This document shows, one piece after another, positions 28,780 to 36,480 of a DNA stretch of 46,996 nucleotides. The notes under the pieces were generated by a model, which saw only the letters and a program-made list of their open reading frames with translations, made no database searches and was not told the DNA's origin. Within the stretch, counting starts at the first letter, position 1. Each line of letters opens with the position of its first letter. The position numbers and the translations under genes were made by a program. Source of the stretch: Bryobacteraceae bacterium CoA2 C42 (GTDB taxonomy: Bacteria; Acidobacteriota; Terriglobia; Bryobacterales; Bryobacteraceae); assembly GCA_019931245.1 (NCBI GenBank), contig JAINDL010000010.1:1-46996 (forward strand), given 5' to 3'.

Positions 28780-30630
28780 ATGCCCGAAGCTATAGTCTGG
28801 CGGCCGGATGCGGCGACAATCGAGCGGGCGCAACTCACCCGGTTTCTTGCGCAAGTGAGTCTGGGGTCGTATGCCGAGCTCGAGGCGAAGGCGGCGGCGG
28901 ACCCGGCGTGGTTTACCGGGGAGTGGCTGCGGTTTCTCGATTTGCCGTGGGACCGGCCGTACACGCAGGTGATGGACTGTTCGCGCGGAATCGCCTGGAC
29001 GCGATGGTGCGTGGACGGGGAGATGAACATCGGGACGGCGTGCCTGGCCAAGGGGCCGGCGCGGCAGCCGGCGGTGGTGTGGGAGGGGGAAGAGGGCGTG
29101 ACGCGGTCCTGGAGCTACCGGGCGCTGCGGTTGGCGGTGGAGCGGTGCGCGGGCGGGTTGCGGGCGAGCGGCATCGGGAAGGGCGACGCGGTGGGGGTGC
29201 ATCTGCCGATGATGCCGGAGACGGTGGCGGTGATGGTGGCGCTGGCGCGGATCGGAGCGGTGGCAGTGCCGCTGTTTACGGGGTTTGGGCCGTCGGCGAT
29301 AGCGGCGCGGTTGCGGGATGTCGGCGCTAAAGCGGTGTTTACGTGCAACGCGTTTCCGCGGCGGGGCAAGATGGTGGAGGCCAAGCGGGCCGTGGACGAG
29401 GCGGACGCGGCCGAGTTGGTAATTGTCGTCGAGCGCGTCGAGGGGCATGCGGTGGCGATGCGCCCGGGGCGGGACATCGGCTGGCGGGAGTTTTGCGAGT
29501 TAGCGGGCGACGCGACGCCGGAGCGGGTATCGGCCGAGGATCCGCTGCTGCTGATCTATACGTCGGGGACGACGGGGGCGCCGAAGGGGATTCTACACAC
29601 GCACTGCGGCTTTCCGGTGAAGGGGACGCAGGACATGGCGTTCAACATGGACGTGGGGCCGGGGACGCGCGTGAGCTGGCTGACGGATATCGGCTGGATG
29701 ATGGGGCCGTGGCTGATTTACGGCAGCCTGCTGCTGGGGGCGACGATGGCGCTCTACGACGGCGGGCCGGAGCATCTGTGGGCGTTTACGGCGCGGCAGG
29801 GGGTGGAGGTGCTGGGGGTGTCGCCGACGCTGGTGCGGACGTTGATGGGGGCGCCGGTGCAGCAGGAGTTTCCGCGGCTGCGGCTGCTGGGTTCGACGGG
29901 GGAGCCGTGGACGCGGGATGCGTGGATGTGGCTGTTTGAGAAAGTGGGGCGGGGGAGGCTGCCGTTGATCAACTACTCGGGCGGGACGGAGGCGTCGGGC
30001 GGGATCCTGTGTTCGAACCCGCTGCTGCCGATTAAGCCGTGCGCGTTCTCGGCCCCTTGCCCGGGGATGGCCGCGGACATTGTGGACGCGGACGGGGAGG
30101 GGGTAGGGGAGTTGGTGGTGCGGCAGCCGTGGATCGGCATGGCGCGCGGTTTCTACAAAGATCCGGCGCGGTATGAAGAGACTTACTGGTCGCAGTTTCC
30201 GGGGGTGTGGCGGCACGGGGACTTCGCGGCGCGGGACGAAGACGGGTTCTGGTACATCCACGGCCGGAGCGACGATACGATCAAGATTGCGGGGAAACGG
30301 GTGGGGCCGGCCGAGGTGGAGACGATTGTGACCTCGCACGGGGCGGTGCGGGAGGCGGCGGCGATTGGGGTGCCGGATGCGTTGAAGGGTAGCGAGTTGA
30401 TCGTGTATTGCGTGCGGCAGGGGGAGGTGTCGGCGGCGGAGGTGGCGGACCTGGTGGCGCGGGAGTTGGGTAAGCCGCTGCGGCCGCGGGAGGTTAGCTT
30501 TGTTTCCGGGCTGCCGAAGACGCGCAACGGGAAGGTGATGCGGCGGCTGGTGCGGGCGGCGCGGCTGGGGCTGCCGCTGGGGGATACGAGTAATCTGGAG
30601 AATCCGGAAGTGTTGGAGGAGTTTCGATAA
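28780..30630 (+). CDS. AMP-forming short-chain acyl-CoA synthetase (AcsA-like)
   Basis: Activates a carboxylic acid to its CoA thioester via an acyl-adenylate. 616 residues from ATG 28780, with AGGA 10 nt upstream. The frame is open for another ~420 codons upstream, but that part is antisense to the TIGR00300 gene and has no protein character. Signature motifs: the P-loop [42 protein letters not shown] and the C-terminal acylation-regulated lysine region [13 protein letters not shown]-terminal architecture resembles acetyl-, propionyl- and acetoacetyl-CoA synthetases. The substrate is unknown; the next gene, 4 nt downstream, is a homogentisate-dioxygenase relative, so an aromatic-catabolism product such as acetoacetate is possible. 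A second, clearer acetyl-CoA synthetase lies at 37770. Confidence 0.88.
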   Translation: MPEAIVWRPDAATIERAQLTRFLAQVSLGSYAELEAKAAADPAWFTGEWLRFLDLPWDRPYTQVMDCSRGIAWTRWCVDGEMNIGTACLAKGPARQPAVVWEGEEGVTRSWSYRALRLAVERCAGGLRASGIGKGDAVGVHLPMMPETVAVMVALARIGAVAVPLFTGFGPSAIAARLRDVGAKAVFTCNAFPRRGKMVEAKRAVDEADAAELVIVVERVEGHAVAMRPGRDIGWREFCELAGDATPERVSAEDPLLLIYTSGTTGAPKGILHTHCGFPVKGTQDMAFNMDVGPGTRVSWLTDIGWMMGPWLIYGSLLLGATMALYDGGPEHLWAFTARQGVEVLGVSPTLVRTLMGAPVQQEFPRLRLLGSTGEPWTRDAWMWLFEKVGRGRLPLINYSGGTEASGGILCSNPLLPIKPCAFSAPCPGMAADIVDADGEGVGELVVRQPWIGMARGFYKDPARYEETYWSQFPGVWRHGDFAARDEDGFWYIHGRSDDTIKIAGKRVGPAEVETIVTSHGAVREAAAIGVPDALKGSELIVYCVRQGEVSAAEVADLVARELGKPLRPREVSFVSGLPKTRNGKVMRRLVRAARLGLPLGDTSNLENPEVLEEFR

Positions 30631-30634
30631 CGAT

Positions 30635-31618
30635 ATGCCGATCTATCATCAGTTGGGGGTGGTGCCGCGGAAGCGGAACGCCACGTTTATGCGGGCCGAT
30701 GGCGGAGACCATTTCGTGGCGCTGGCCGGGAGCGGGGGCTACGGCGGGGCGTTGAGCCGGCTGTACCATGTCAACGACCCGGGGCGCGTGGTTTCGACGC
30801 GTCAGGCGTTTGAATTGGTTTGGAAGAGAGAGCCGGCGCAGCCGCTGCGTTACCGGCACTTCCGGACGCACCGGCTAGCGGCGGCCGACCGGATTCCGCT
30901 GCTGTGGAACGACGAGGTGGCGCTGCACACGTGGACGCCGCACAAGAGCGGCCTTTATCGGAATGCGCAGGCCGACGAGGTGCTGTTCGTGACGGAGGGT
31001 GCCGGGACGCTCGAGACCCAGATGGGGGAGATGGCCTATCAGGCGGGCGAGTTTCTGGTGATCCCGCGGGGGATTTTGCATCGGCTACGGATGAACCCGG
31101 TGCGGCACCGGTTTCTGGTGATCGAGAGCCGGGGCGCGGTGCGGATTCCGCGGGGGTATCGGAACGGGGCGGGGCAGCTGCGGGAGGATGCGCCGTACGG
31201 GGAGCGGGATATCCGGCGGCCGCAGACGCTGCCGGTGCATGAGGAGCGGGGGACGTTTTCGCTGGTGGTAAAGAAAGACAAGTGGCTGCACGAGGTGGTG
31301 ATGGAGCATCATCCGTTTGATGTGGCGGGCTGGGACGGCTACTACTATCCGTGGGCGTTGTCGCTGCAGGACTGCGCGGCGGGGGCGGGGAAGCTGCTGT
31401 CGGGCGATGGGTTTGCGGTGGGCGCCGGGGGGATGGGCGAGGAGGTGGTGTACTGCGTGAAGGCGGGCGGGCCGGAAGTTGAGAGCGGGTCGCTGCTGCT
31501 GCACCCGGAGGGTTTGGCGCGGCGGGCGGTGGCCGGCGAAGTGGCGGTGCGGCTGACGGTGGCGCGGCCGCTGGTGGTGGGCGACGGGGCGCTGCCGGTG
31601 GAAGCGAGCGGGTATTGA
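30635..31618 (+). CDS. homogentisate 1,2-dioxygenase-like cupin protein, C-terminal iron site apparently lost
   Basis: A 327-residue protein clearly related to homogentisate dioxygenase (HmgA) but about 50-100 residues shorter than typical members. The N-terminal cupin is kept: DEVLFVTEGAGTLET (114-128), the IPRGILHRL turn (His149) and HEVVMEHHPFDVAGWDGYYY from His219. In HmgA the C-terminal cupin then brings PPPVHQTFE, an HxN...DE segment and a GGIPHGPHPG turn that supply the Fe(II) ligands. Here the PPPVHQ stretch is missing, no His precedes GEEVVYCVKAG, and the last turn reads HPEGLARRAVAG (from His290), so at least two of three ligand histidines appear absent. It is therefore unlikely to be a normal dioxygenase. 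Tightly coupled to the preceding acyl-CoA synthetase (4-nt gap). Confidence 0.8.
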   Translation: MPIYHQLGVVPRKRNATFMRADGGDHFVALAGSGGYGGALSRLYHVNDPGRVVSTRQAFELVWKREPAQPLRYRHFRTHRLAAADRIPLLWNDEVALHTWTPHKSGLYRNAQADEVLFVTEGAGTLETQMGEMAYQAGEFLVIPRGILHRLRMNPVRHRFLVIESRGAVRIPRGYRNGAGQLREDAPYGERDIRRPQTLPVHEERGTFSLVVKKDKWLHEVVMEHHPFDVAGWDGYYYPWALSLQDCAAGAGKLLSGDGFAVGAGGMGEEVVYCVKAGGPEVESGSLLLHPEGLARRAVAGEVAVRLTVARPLVVGDGALPVEASGY

Positions 31619-31677
31619 GAAGCGCCGCCTGATAATGTTATATGCTACGATTCCGGCGGTAAGAGGATTGAGCGACC

Positions 31678-32376
31678 ATGGATACTACACGGGTTCTCGT
31701 TGTCGAGGACGAGAGACGGATTGCGGATTTTCTGAGCAGGGGTCTGGAGAGCGCCGGTTATGTCGTGTCGACGGTACACGACGGGACGAGTGCGCTCGAG
31801 GCGCTGCATAGCGCGGCGCATGATCTGGTGGTGTTGGACCTGAATCTGCCGGACATGGACGGGCTGAAGGTGCTTGAGAAGATCCGGAACCGGAAGGTAA
31901 GTCCGCCGGTGCTGATTCTGAGCGCGCGAAGCAACGTGGATGACCGGGTGAAGGGTCTGGAGTCTGGGGCCGACGATTACATCAGCAAGCCGTTTGCGGT
32001 GGTGGAGTTTTTGGCGCGGGTGAAGGCGCTGCTACGGCGCGGGGCGCCGCTGCTGGACCGGCTGCAGGTGGGCGATCTGACGCTCGATTGCATCCGGCGG
32101 AAGGTGGTGCGGGCGGGCGAGAGTATTGATCTGGCGCCGAAGGAGTTTAGCATTCTCGAATATCTGATGCGGAACCGGGGTCGTCCGCTGAGCCGGACGA
32201 TGATTGTCGAGCACGTCTGGGATATGGATTATGACGGGTTGACCAACATCGTGGATGTTTACATTCGGCACTTGCGGAGCAAGATTGATGACCGTTTCCC
32301 GGTGCGTCTGATCCATACGGTGCGGGGGATCGGCTACCTGATTGATGTTCCTGAAAAGGGCGGCGAGCAGGAGTAG
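31678..32376 (+). CDS. OmpR/PhoB-family response regulator
   Basis: A 232-residue two-component regulator. The receiver domain (1-120) has the acidic pair E10/D11, phospho-acceptor Asp54 (VLDLNLPDMDG) and the conserved Lys104 (ISKPF). The C-terminal winged-helix domain (about 130-225) is OmpR-type, with APKEFSILEYLMRNRGR, NIVDVYIRHLRSKID and IHTVRGIGYLI. It binds DNA as a phosphorylated dimer; targets are unknown. The histidine kinase gene starts 3 nt after its stop, so the pair is cognate. The gene leads a four-gene plus-strand cluster. Confidence 0.96.
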   Translation: MDTTRVLVVEDERRIADFLSRGLESAGYVVSTVHDGTSALEALHSAAHDLVVLDLNLPDMDGLKVLEKIRNRKVSPPVLILSARSNVDDRVKGLESGADDYISKPFAVVEFLARVKALLRRGAPLLDRLQVGDLTLDCIRRKVVRAGESIDLAPKEFSILEYLMRNRGRPLSRTMIVEHVWDMDYDGLTNIVDVYIRHLRSKIDDRFPVRLIHTVRGIGYLIDVPEKGGEQE

Positions 32377-32379
32377 GCC

Positions 32380-33876
32380 GTGCTGCAATCGTGGCTGCGC
32401 GAGACGGGTAAGATCGCCCGCGGTCTGCGGTTCCGGCTGACGATGAGCTATGTGGTGATACTGGCTGTTCTGCTGGTGGGGATTGGGGTGTACTTCCGGG
32501 TGAGTCTGGAGCGGTTGATTGAGGCGCGGACGCGGGAGTTGATCGAGGAAGAGTGGCGGGCGGTGCGGAGCTTCGTCCGGATTGAGCGGGGGCAGGTGAC
32601 GTGGACGTTTGACCCGCGGGAGTTGGATGATGCCTCCTACGTCGAGCGCCTGCGCCGGCTGTTATTGATCACAGACCGCGATGGGACGGTGCTAGAAGTT
32701 TCGAATGGATACCGGGCTTTTGGGGTGGAGACGGCGACCGAGATTGCGCAGATCCTGGCTAACCGGATGCCACAGTGGAAGCTGAAGAAGGACGGCAAGG
32801 GGTCGACGCTGTTGGTGCGCTATGGAGTGATCCGGTCGGCGAGTCAGCCGTATCTGCTGGTGGTGGGCCGGACGCTGACGGATAACGAGACGCTGCCGTC
32901 GCGGTTTGTGGGCGATTACTTTAGCGTGCTGCCGCTGCTGGTGGGGTTGACGCTGGTGCTGGGGTGGTTCATGGCGCGGCGGGGTCTCGAGCCGGTGAAC
33001 CGGGTGGCGGCGACGGCGCAGGAGGTGAGCAGTTCGACGCTGCACGTGCGGATTCCGGGGCGGGGCAGCGATGATGAGCTGGACCGGCTGATTGATGCGT
33101 TCAACAAAATGATGGACCGGTTGTCGGAGAGTTTTGAGCAGGTGCGGCGGTTCAGCACCGACGTTTCGCACGAGTTGCGGACGCCGTTGACGTCGATCCG
33201 GGGGCAGTTGGAGGTGGCGCTGTTTACGGCCAAGACGAAGGAGCAGTATCGGGACGCCATCGTGAACGCGCTGCAGGATGTGGACCGGTTGTCGAGCATT
33301 GTGCGGGCGCTGCTGCTGTTGTCGCAGTCCGAGGCCGGGCATCTGGTGTTGAAGTTTCTGCGGCTGAACCTGAGCGAGACGGTGAGGGAGATTGTAGACC
33401 AGTTTCAGATTCCGGCCGAGGATGCCGGGGTGACGCTCGACGCCGAACTGCCGGGGGAGGTGTGGGTGGATGCCGACCGGGTGCAGATGGAGCGGCTGGT
33501 GGCGAATCTGCTGTCGAACGCGGTGAAGTATACGCCGCGGGGCGGGAAGATTCGGGTGACGCTGCGGGCGCTGGCGGGAGAGCAGGGCGATACGGTGGAG
33601 ATGTGTTTTTCGGATACCGGGCAGGGGATTCCGGCCGAGAGCCTGCCGCATATTTTTGAGCGGTTTTATAAAGTTCCGGGGGGCGATCCGGAGAAGGGAT
33701 TGGGCTTGGGCTTGAGCTTTGTGGCCTGGATTGTGCGGGCGCACCACGGCAAGACAGAGGTGGAGAGCGAGTTGGGCGCGGGGACGCGATTCCGGGTGCT
33801 GTTGCCGGCGAGTCCGGAACCGGGCGCGGGGATGCCGTCGCTGGCCGGGATGGGAGTGGAGGAGAGGCGAGGATGA
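32380..33876 (+). CDS. membrane sensor histidine kinase
   Basis: A 498-residue sensor kinase starting at GTG 32380 with AGGAG 6-10 nt upstream. Two membrane helices (about 20-40 and 180-200) flank a ~140-residue periplasmic sensor region of no recognised family. A HAMP domain follows (RRGLEPVNRVAATAQEVS), then the HisKA dimerisation domain with phospho-acceptor His264 in STDVSHELRTPLTS. The ATPase domain has the N box NLLSNAVKY, G1 box DTGQGIP, F box and G2 box GLGLGLSFV. It is the partner of the preceding response regulator. Its stop overlaps the ATG of the STAS gene (ATGA), so the three proteins are made together. Confidence 0.95.
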   Translation: MLQSWLRETGKIARGLRFRLTMSYVVILAVLLVGIGVYFRVSLERLIEARTRELIEEEWRAVRSFVRIERGQVTWTFDPRELDDASYVERLRRLLLITDRDGTVLEVSNGYRAFGVETATEIAQILANRMPQWKLKKDGKGSTLLVRYGVIRSASQPYLLVVGRTLTDNETLPSRFVGDYFSVLPLLVGLTLVLGWFMARRGLEPVNRVAATAQEVSSSTLHVRIPGRGSDDELDRLIDAFNKMMDRLSESFEQVRRFSTDVSHELRTPLTSIRGQLEVALFTAKTKEQYRDAIVNALQDVDRLSSIVRALLLLSQSEAGHLVLKFLRLNLSETVREIVDQFQIPAEDAGVTLDAELPGEVWVDADRVQMERLVANLLSNAVKYTPRGGKIRVTLRALAGEQGDTVEMCFSDTGQGIPAESLPHIFERFYKVPGGDPEKGLGLGLSFVAWIVRAHHGKTEVESELGAGTRFRVLLPASPEPGAGMPSLAGMGVEERRG

Positions 33877-34277
33877 TCGAGATAACCGAGCGGGAAAAAG
33901 AAGGGATCGTGGTGCTCGACTGTGCCGGGCAGTTGGTGGCCGGCGAATCGACCGGGGCGTTGCGCGCGCGGCTGAGCGCGTTGATTGCCGCGGGCAAGAG
34001 CCAGTTGATTCTGAATCTGGCCGAGGTGAACTATATAGACTCGTCGGGTTTAGGGGCGCTGGTGATGTGTTTTTCGAGCGCGCGGCGGGCCGGGGGCATG
34101 ATGAAGCTGGTGCATCTGTCGCGGCGGACGGTGGAGTTGATCGTGCTGACGCGCCTGGAGACGGTGTTTGAGATCTTCGATGACGAGCAGTCGGCGGTGA
34201 ACAGTTTCTTTCCGGACCGGGAGATTCGGAAGTTCGACATTCTGAGCTTCTTGCAGCATCGCAAGAGCGAAGGGTAA
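33873..34277 (+). CDS. STAS-domain protein, anti-sigma-factor-antagonist type
   Basis: A 134-residue protein of the SpoIIAA/RsbV type. These proteins bind an anti-sigma kinase and are switched off by phosphorylation of a serine. The core VNYIDSSGLGALVM places D56-S57-S58 as in SpoIIAA, where Ser58 is phosphorylated. About 25 extra residues at the C-terminus (DREIRKFDILSF) go beyond the minimal STAS domain. No anti-sigma kinase or sigma factor lies in the window. Translational coupling with the histidine kinase suggests it works in, or is controlled by, the same signalling path. Confidence 0.9.
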   Translation: MIEITEREKEGIVVLDCAGQLVAGESTGALRARLSALIAAGKSQLILNLAEVNYIDSSGLGALVMCFSSARRAGGMMKLVHLSRRTVELIVLTRLETVFEIFDDEQSAVNSFFPDREIRKFDILSFLQHRKSEG

Positions 34278-34288
34278 CCTGAAAGGAG

Positions 34289-34792
34289 ATGGCAAACTCG
34301 ATCTCCGAGATTCTGGGCTCCGCGGCGGCAATCGCCAAGGGCATGAGCGTCACTTTGAAGGAGATGATGTCTCCGACGGTGACCGAGGATTATCCGGACG
34401 CTCCGCCGAAGTTTCAGGAGCGGTATCGCGGGGTGCACGTACTGCAGCGCGACGAGGCGGGCCTAGAGAAGTGCGTGGCCTGCTTTCTGTGCGCGGCGGC
34501 GTGCCCGTCGAACTGCATCTACATCGAAGCCGATGAGAACACGGAGCAGAAGCGGATCAGCGGCGGCGAGCGGTATGCGAGCGTGTACAACATCGACTAC
34601 AGCCGGTGCATCTTCTGCGGCTTCTGCGTGGAGGCCTGCCCGACGGATGCGATTACGCACGGCCACCAGTTTGAGATTGCCAGCTATAACACCTCGACGC
34701 TGATCTACCGGAAAGAGCAGATGCTCGTGAACATCAGTCCGCTGGCGAAGGCGCCGGCGGTGCCGGTGGAGACGGCGGGCGGCGGCCACTAA
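34289..34792 (+). CDS. nuoI: NADH-quinone oxidoreductase subunit I (NuoI-like)
   Basis: A 167-residue peripheral subunit of complex I that carries two [4Fe-4S] clusters (N6a/N6b) on the path to quinone. Both motifs are complete: Cys62, 65, 68 and 72 (CVACFLCAAACP) and Cys107, 110, 113 and 117 (CIFCGFCVEACP). Conserved flanks RGVHVLQRDEAGLEKC and YASVYNIDYSRC fit the family. It is an orphan here: no other nuo gene is present, and it follows the STAS gene by 11 nt in a signalling cluster. Complex I genes are often scattered in some phyla, so it may serve a complex encoded elsewhere. Confidence 0.9.
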   Translation: MANSISEILGSAAAIAKGMSVTLKEMMSPTVTEDYPDAPPKFQERYRGVHVLQRDEAGLEKCVACFLCAAACPSNCIYIEADENTEQKRISGGERYASVYNIDYSRCIFCGFCVEACPTDAITHGHQFEIASYNTSTLIYRKEQMLVNISPLAKAPAVPVETAGGGH

Positions 34793-34793
34793 G

Positions 34794-35822
34794 CTAGCGG
34801 ACGTTGCGGGCGGCCAGGCGGATGGTCTGGCGCGTGGCGTTGTTGGTGAGCACGAGATAGCCGTCGGCGTGGTGGACGTCGTCGACCTGGTCGAAGCCGG
34901 GGGGGATGGCGGCGTAGAACATGTGGAAGGTGGCGGCGATTTTTGATTTCGCCGGGAGCCAGCGGTAGGTGGGCTGGTCGAAGAGCTTGCCGAGGCTGAT
35001 GGCTTCCCGGCGGGAGACGTCAAAGGGCTGGGTGCCGAACTCGAGGCCGCGGGAGAGTTCGCCCGAGGCGGGGTAGTTGTGCCACTCCTGGAGCCAGGGG
35101 TAGTCGGCGCGGGGGAAGTAGTAGCCGAAGACGAGGCGTTTTTCGAGGTGCAGGGCGGTGACGAAGCCGTGCGTGCGGTTGGGGTCGATGGCGCAGCCGG
35201 TGTGGTCGAGCGAGTTGGCGCCGGGGGGGACGCTGCGGAGGCTGCGGGTGCCGCCGTTGCGCAGGGGGACGTGGGGATAGGTGAACTCGACGCCGGCGTT
35301 GAGGGTGGCCTTGGGGCCGCCTTTTTCGTCGGGGCGGGTGAGGCAGCGGCCGACGGAGGCGTCGACGACGGTTTGGCCGGGGGTGAGGAAGGGGGCGCCG
35401 ATGGTGCCGTGTTCGGCCCAGTTGAGGGGACGGTCGAAGGCGAGTTCGTTTTCGACGGTGGTTTCGACGGTGATGACCTGTTCGCCGGGCAGGAGGGTGA
35501 TGCGGCGGGTGACGGCTTCGTGGAGGAGGGGGAGGCGCGTCGAGAAGAGGCCGGGGGCGGATTGGGTCCAGGATTGGCGCACGGCTTCGCCGTGGCCGGG
35601 GAGGCCGGCGGCCTGCTCTTCTTTGGAAGTGGGGCCGAAGCCGTCGAGGCAGAGGAAGTGGCCCTGGTAGTTGCCGCTGCCTTTCCACATGGGATTGGTT
35701 TGGGCGGGGTCGGCGAGGAGGAGGAGTTTGGTGAAGGCGCCGCCCGGGTTTTGGACGGAGAGTTCGAGTTTGTCGTTCTTGATGAGGATGAGGTCGGCGA
35801 ACAGAAGCAGGAACGCGAGCAT
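34794..35822 (-). CDS. aldose 1-epimerase / galactose-mutarotase-like protein, probably exported
   Basis: A 342-residue protein from ATG 35822; the frame is open further upstream but that part is antisense to the neighbouring genes and low in complexity. The N-terminus (MLAFLLLFADLILIKNDKLE) looks like a short signal sequence. The rest is beta-rich and resembles the galactose mutarotase-like superfamily: VENELAFDRPLNWAEHGTIG, ATLNAGVEFTYPHVPLRNG and a late WLQEWHNYPASG, with scattered His and Glu as in the active site. The match is to the fold rather than to a specific enzyme, so sugar anomerisation is a guess. Ends 1 nt from the convergent nuoI; starts 26 nt from the small divergent ORF. Confidence 0.7.
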   Translation of the reverse strand: MLAFLLLFADLILIKNDKLELSVQNPGGAFTKLLLLADPAQTNPMWKGSGNYQGHFLCLDGFGPTSKEEQAAGLPGHGEAVRQSWTQSAPGLFSTRLPLLHEAVTRRITLLPGEQVITVETTVENELAFDRPLNWAEHGTIGAPFLTPGQTVVDASVGRCLTRPDEKGGPKATLNAGVEFTYPHVPLRNGGTRSLRSVPPGANSLDHTGCAIDPNRTHGFVTALHLEKRLVFGYYFPRADYPWLQEWHNYPASGELSRGLEFGTQPFDVSRREAISLGKLFDQPTYRWLPAKSKIAATFHMFYAAIPPGFDQVDDVHHADGYLVLTNNATRQTIRLAARNVR

Positions 35823-35848
35823 GCTGCATTCTACGTCAGAATAGAGAC

Positions 35849-36208
35849 ATGTGGGGAATCCTGTTGTTTGCGGTGATGACGGTGGCGCAGGTGGAAAAGC
35901 TGCTCGAGCAGGGGAGGAACCTGTCGGCGAATCCGCTGCAGCGGTTGGAGCAGCGGCTGAAGACGAACCCGGACGATGCGGCGGCGCGGATTCAGCTGCT
36001 GGCGTGGTATACGGAGAACGCGTCGACGGCGGGGGAGGCGACGGCGAAGGCGGCGCGGGTGGATCACATCCTGTGGTTTCTTGAAAACGATGCGAAGAAC
36101 CCGGTGTTGACGCATGCGTCGGGCGTCGGAAAGCTGAATTGCGAAACGAAGCCAACGAGCCGGGACGAGGAGCGGGCGTGTGAGCTTCAGGGGCGGGCGC
36201 GGAAGTAG
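35849..36208 (+). CDS. small exported ORF, probably a truncated helical-repeat protein
   Basis: A 119-codon ORF with a hydrophobic N-terminus (MWGILLFAVMTVA) and then a TPR-like helical segment: LEQRLKTNPDDAAARIQLLAWY, shortened here to its core NPDDAAARIQLLAWY, and VDHILWFLENDAKNP. I recall longer acidobacterial proteins with the same opening that continue with further repeats. From about residue 85 the sequence becomes unlike a repeat protein (HASGVGKLNCETKPTS), and the ORF stops soon after, so this may be a broken remnant. Its end overlaps the convergent small membrane protein gene by 22 nt, which also argues that one of the two is not intact. Function unknown. Confidence 0.5.
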   Translation: MWGILLFAVMTVAQVEKLLEQGRNLSANPLQRLEQRLKTNPDDAAARIQLLAWYTENASTAGEATAKAARVDHILWFLENDAKNPVLTHASGVGKLNCETKPTSRDEERACELQGRARK

Positions 36209-36474
36209 AGGAGCGTGGCGGCGCCGAGGATGACGGCGGCGACGAAGACGGCGTTGGCGGCCCAGATAAGCCAGTAGAAGACACGCCAGCGGCGGAAGAG
36301 GCGGTGGGTGGGGATGGTGGCGCGGCAGTGGTCGTAGAGAGGGCGGTCGGGGAGGAAGGGGTTGGTGGCGGGGAGCGCGGGGAAGCGGAGGCGCAGTTCG
36401 AAGCGGAGGAGGCTGTAGGGGATGCTGAGGGCGGCGGCGGCGCTGATCAGGATGAGGATGAGCGCCGCCGGCAT
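36187..36474 (-). CDS. small membrane protein of unknown function
   Basis: A 95-residue predicted membrane protein with two hydrophobic helices, about residues 3-20 and 65-90, and a basic, Arg-rich middle (RRWRVF). No family recognised. It starts 6 nt after the stop of the xylose-isomerase-like gene on the same strand, consistent with co-transcription. The 22-nt overlap with the convergent ORF lowers confidence in the exact end. Confidence 0.6.
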   Translation of the reverse strand: MPAALILILISAAAALSIPYSLLRFELRLRFPALPATNPFLPDRPLYDHCRATIPTHRLFRRWRVFYWLIWAANAVFVAAVILGAATLLYFRARP

Positions 36475-36480
36475 GGCGGG

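Noticed and set aside
35823-36284. Long N-terminal extension of the mutarotase-like protein
   Set aside because: Low-complexity Pro/Ser/Ala sequence antisense to other ORFs; a signal-like start occurs at 35822.
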